Positions 63,256 to 64,000 of a stretch of 64,000 nucleotides of DNA are shown piece after piece. Numbering within the stretch: the stretch's first letter is position 1; each line of letters opens with the position of its first letter. The notes beneath the pieces are model-generated. The model was not told the origin of the DNA, made no database searches, and saw nothing but the letters and a program-made list of their open reading frames with translations. Made by a program: the position numbers and the translations under genes. The DNA comes from Gilvimarinus xylanilyticus (GTDB lineage: Bacteria; Pseudomonadota; Gammaproteobacteria; Pseudomonadales; Cellvibrionaceae): the NCBI RefSeq assembly GCF_024195295.1, contig NZ_JAMFTH010000003.1, forward strand, positions 7,501-71,500, given 5' to 3'.

Positions 63256-64000
63256 CAGGGTTTTCAGATTACGCCCAAACGCTGCGCCCGCGTATTGAGC
63301 AAGCGCTGGCAAACGCGGTCCCAACCACCGTCGACAGTCGCCTGGCCGAGGCCATGGGTTATGCCCTGTCCGGCGGCGGGAAGCGTATTCGCCCCCTGTT
63401 GGTTCTGGCCAGTTACCGCGCACTAACCGGCAACCACGACCACCCGGCGCTGGACAATATTGTCTGTGCGGTGGAAGCCATCCACGCCTACAGCCTGGTG
63501 CACGATGACCTGCCGGCCATGGACGACGACGAACTGCGCCGCGGCCAACCCACCTGCCATATTGCCTTCGACGAGGCGCTGGCCATTCTCGCGGGCGATG
63601 CCCTACAGACACTGGCCTTTGAAACCCTTAGCCAAGCCGATTCTCTAACGGCCGAAGCGAAGCTGGCGCTGATTCAAACCCTGGCCCAAGCCGCGGGCGC
63701 CCAAGGCATGGTCCTGGGCCAGGCCATTGACTTGGCCGCCGTGGACGGCACCCTGACACTCACGCAGCTTGAGCGCATGCACCGCTGTAAAACCGGCGCC
63801 TTAATTGATGCCAGCGTGGCCATGGGCGCGATCGCCGCCGACGCCGACGCTCCGTCGCGTCGCGCGCTGGAAAACTACAGCCGCGCTATTGGCCTGGCCT
63901 TTCAAGTACAAGATGACATTCTGGATGTGACCGCCGACACCGCCACCCTGGGCAAAACCCAGGGCGCCGATGCCGCGCGTAACAAACCCACCTATGTGTC
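63252..64000 (+). CDS. ispA: Farnesyl diphosphate synthase (geranyltranstransferase), partial
   Basis: First ~249 residues; the gene runs off the window. Makes farnesyl diphosphate from IPP and DMAPP/GPP for quinones and undecaprenyl carriers. First aspartate-rich motif in LVHDDLPAMDDDELRRG (DDxxxxD type typical of FPP synthases), second DDILDVTAD, plus GGGKRIRPLLVLA. ATG overlaps the xseB stop. Confidence 0.97.
   Translation, partial: MTGFSDYAQTLRPRIEQALANAVPTTVDSRLAEAMGYALSGGGKRIRPLLVLASYRALTGNHDHPALDNIVCAVEAIHAYSLVHDDLPAMDDDELRRGQPTCHIAFDEALAILAGDALQTLAFETLSQADSLTAEAKLALIQTLAQAAGAQGMVLGQAIDLAAVDGTLTLTQLERMHRCKTGALIDASVAMGAIAADADAPSRRALENYSRAIGLAFQVQDDILDVTADTATLGKTQGADAARNKPTYV

Overview
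The window is ordinary chromosomal DNA from a Gram-negative gammaproteobacterium, most probably a marine or polysaccharide-degrading member of the Cellvibrionales (Cellvibrio/Saccharophagus/Teredinibacter relatives). The reasons are the Pseudomonas-like gene orders (tyrS / M23 peptidase-anmK / erpA-bactofilin-argC / hemJ; thiD-thiE-hemL; the initiator tRNA-rimP-nusA-infB-rbfA-truB-rpsO-pnp block; motAB beside xseB-ispA), a fused BioH-BioC protein, and lipoproteins with long poly-serine linkers. This placement is inference from gene content; no database was searched. No rRNA, phage, CRISPR array or intact insertion sequence is visible.

Layout. 1-10 kb is housekeeping: a partial tyrS, a murein endopeptidase, anmK, erpA, a bactofilin, argC, hemJ, thiamine genes and hemL. 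10-12.7 kb is a DUF1631 gene overlapping a PilZ gene. 12.7-21.3 kb is a guanidine-assimilation operon: a likely sigma-54 promoter, a guanidine-I (ykkC) riboswitch, a three-gene ABC importer, two DUF1989 carboxyguanidine deiminase subunits, then a second and unrelated riboswitch (guanidine-II, mini-ykkC) directly before a 1205-residue guanidine/urea-type carboxylase. The usual allophanate hydrolase gene is missing from the end. A LuxR-type regulator follows.

22.5-26.6 kb is a visibly AT-richer stretch with two large surface lipoproteins. 26.9-30.3 kb holds a four-domain fasciclin lipoprotein facing an ECF sigma factor/ChrR anti-sigma pair; the shared intergenic region carries two matching ECF11-type promoters, one firing each way. 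30.3-39.6 kb is the transcription/translation block ending at an initiator tRNA with a perfect-looking sigma-70 promoter. 39.7-45.7 kb carries a DUF3094 protein, a SprA-like putative metalloprotease, a short flagellar-rod-like protein and the biotin operon bioB-bioF-bioHC-bioD, with a BirA-type operator between bioB and the divergent comF.

46.5-57 kb contains srkA, cysE and a spaced set of genes (DUF1080 hydrolase, giant haem protein, TIM-barrel isomerase) that resembles periplasmic 3-keto-glycoside catabolism, plus a MITE-like nested palindrome. 56.5-59.3 kb has ectB and an aspartate kinase but no ectA or ectC. 59.3-64 kb has an MFS exporter, motAB, xseB and a partial ispA.

The parts most worth following are the two riboswitch classes in one guanidine operon, the paired ECF promoters, the orphan ectB-ask pair and the BirA operator that overlaps both the bioB promoter and the comF translation start.
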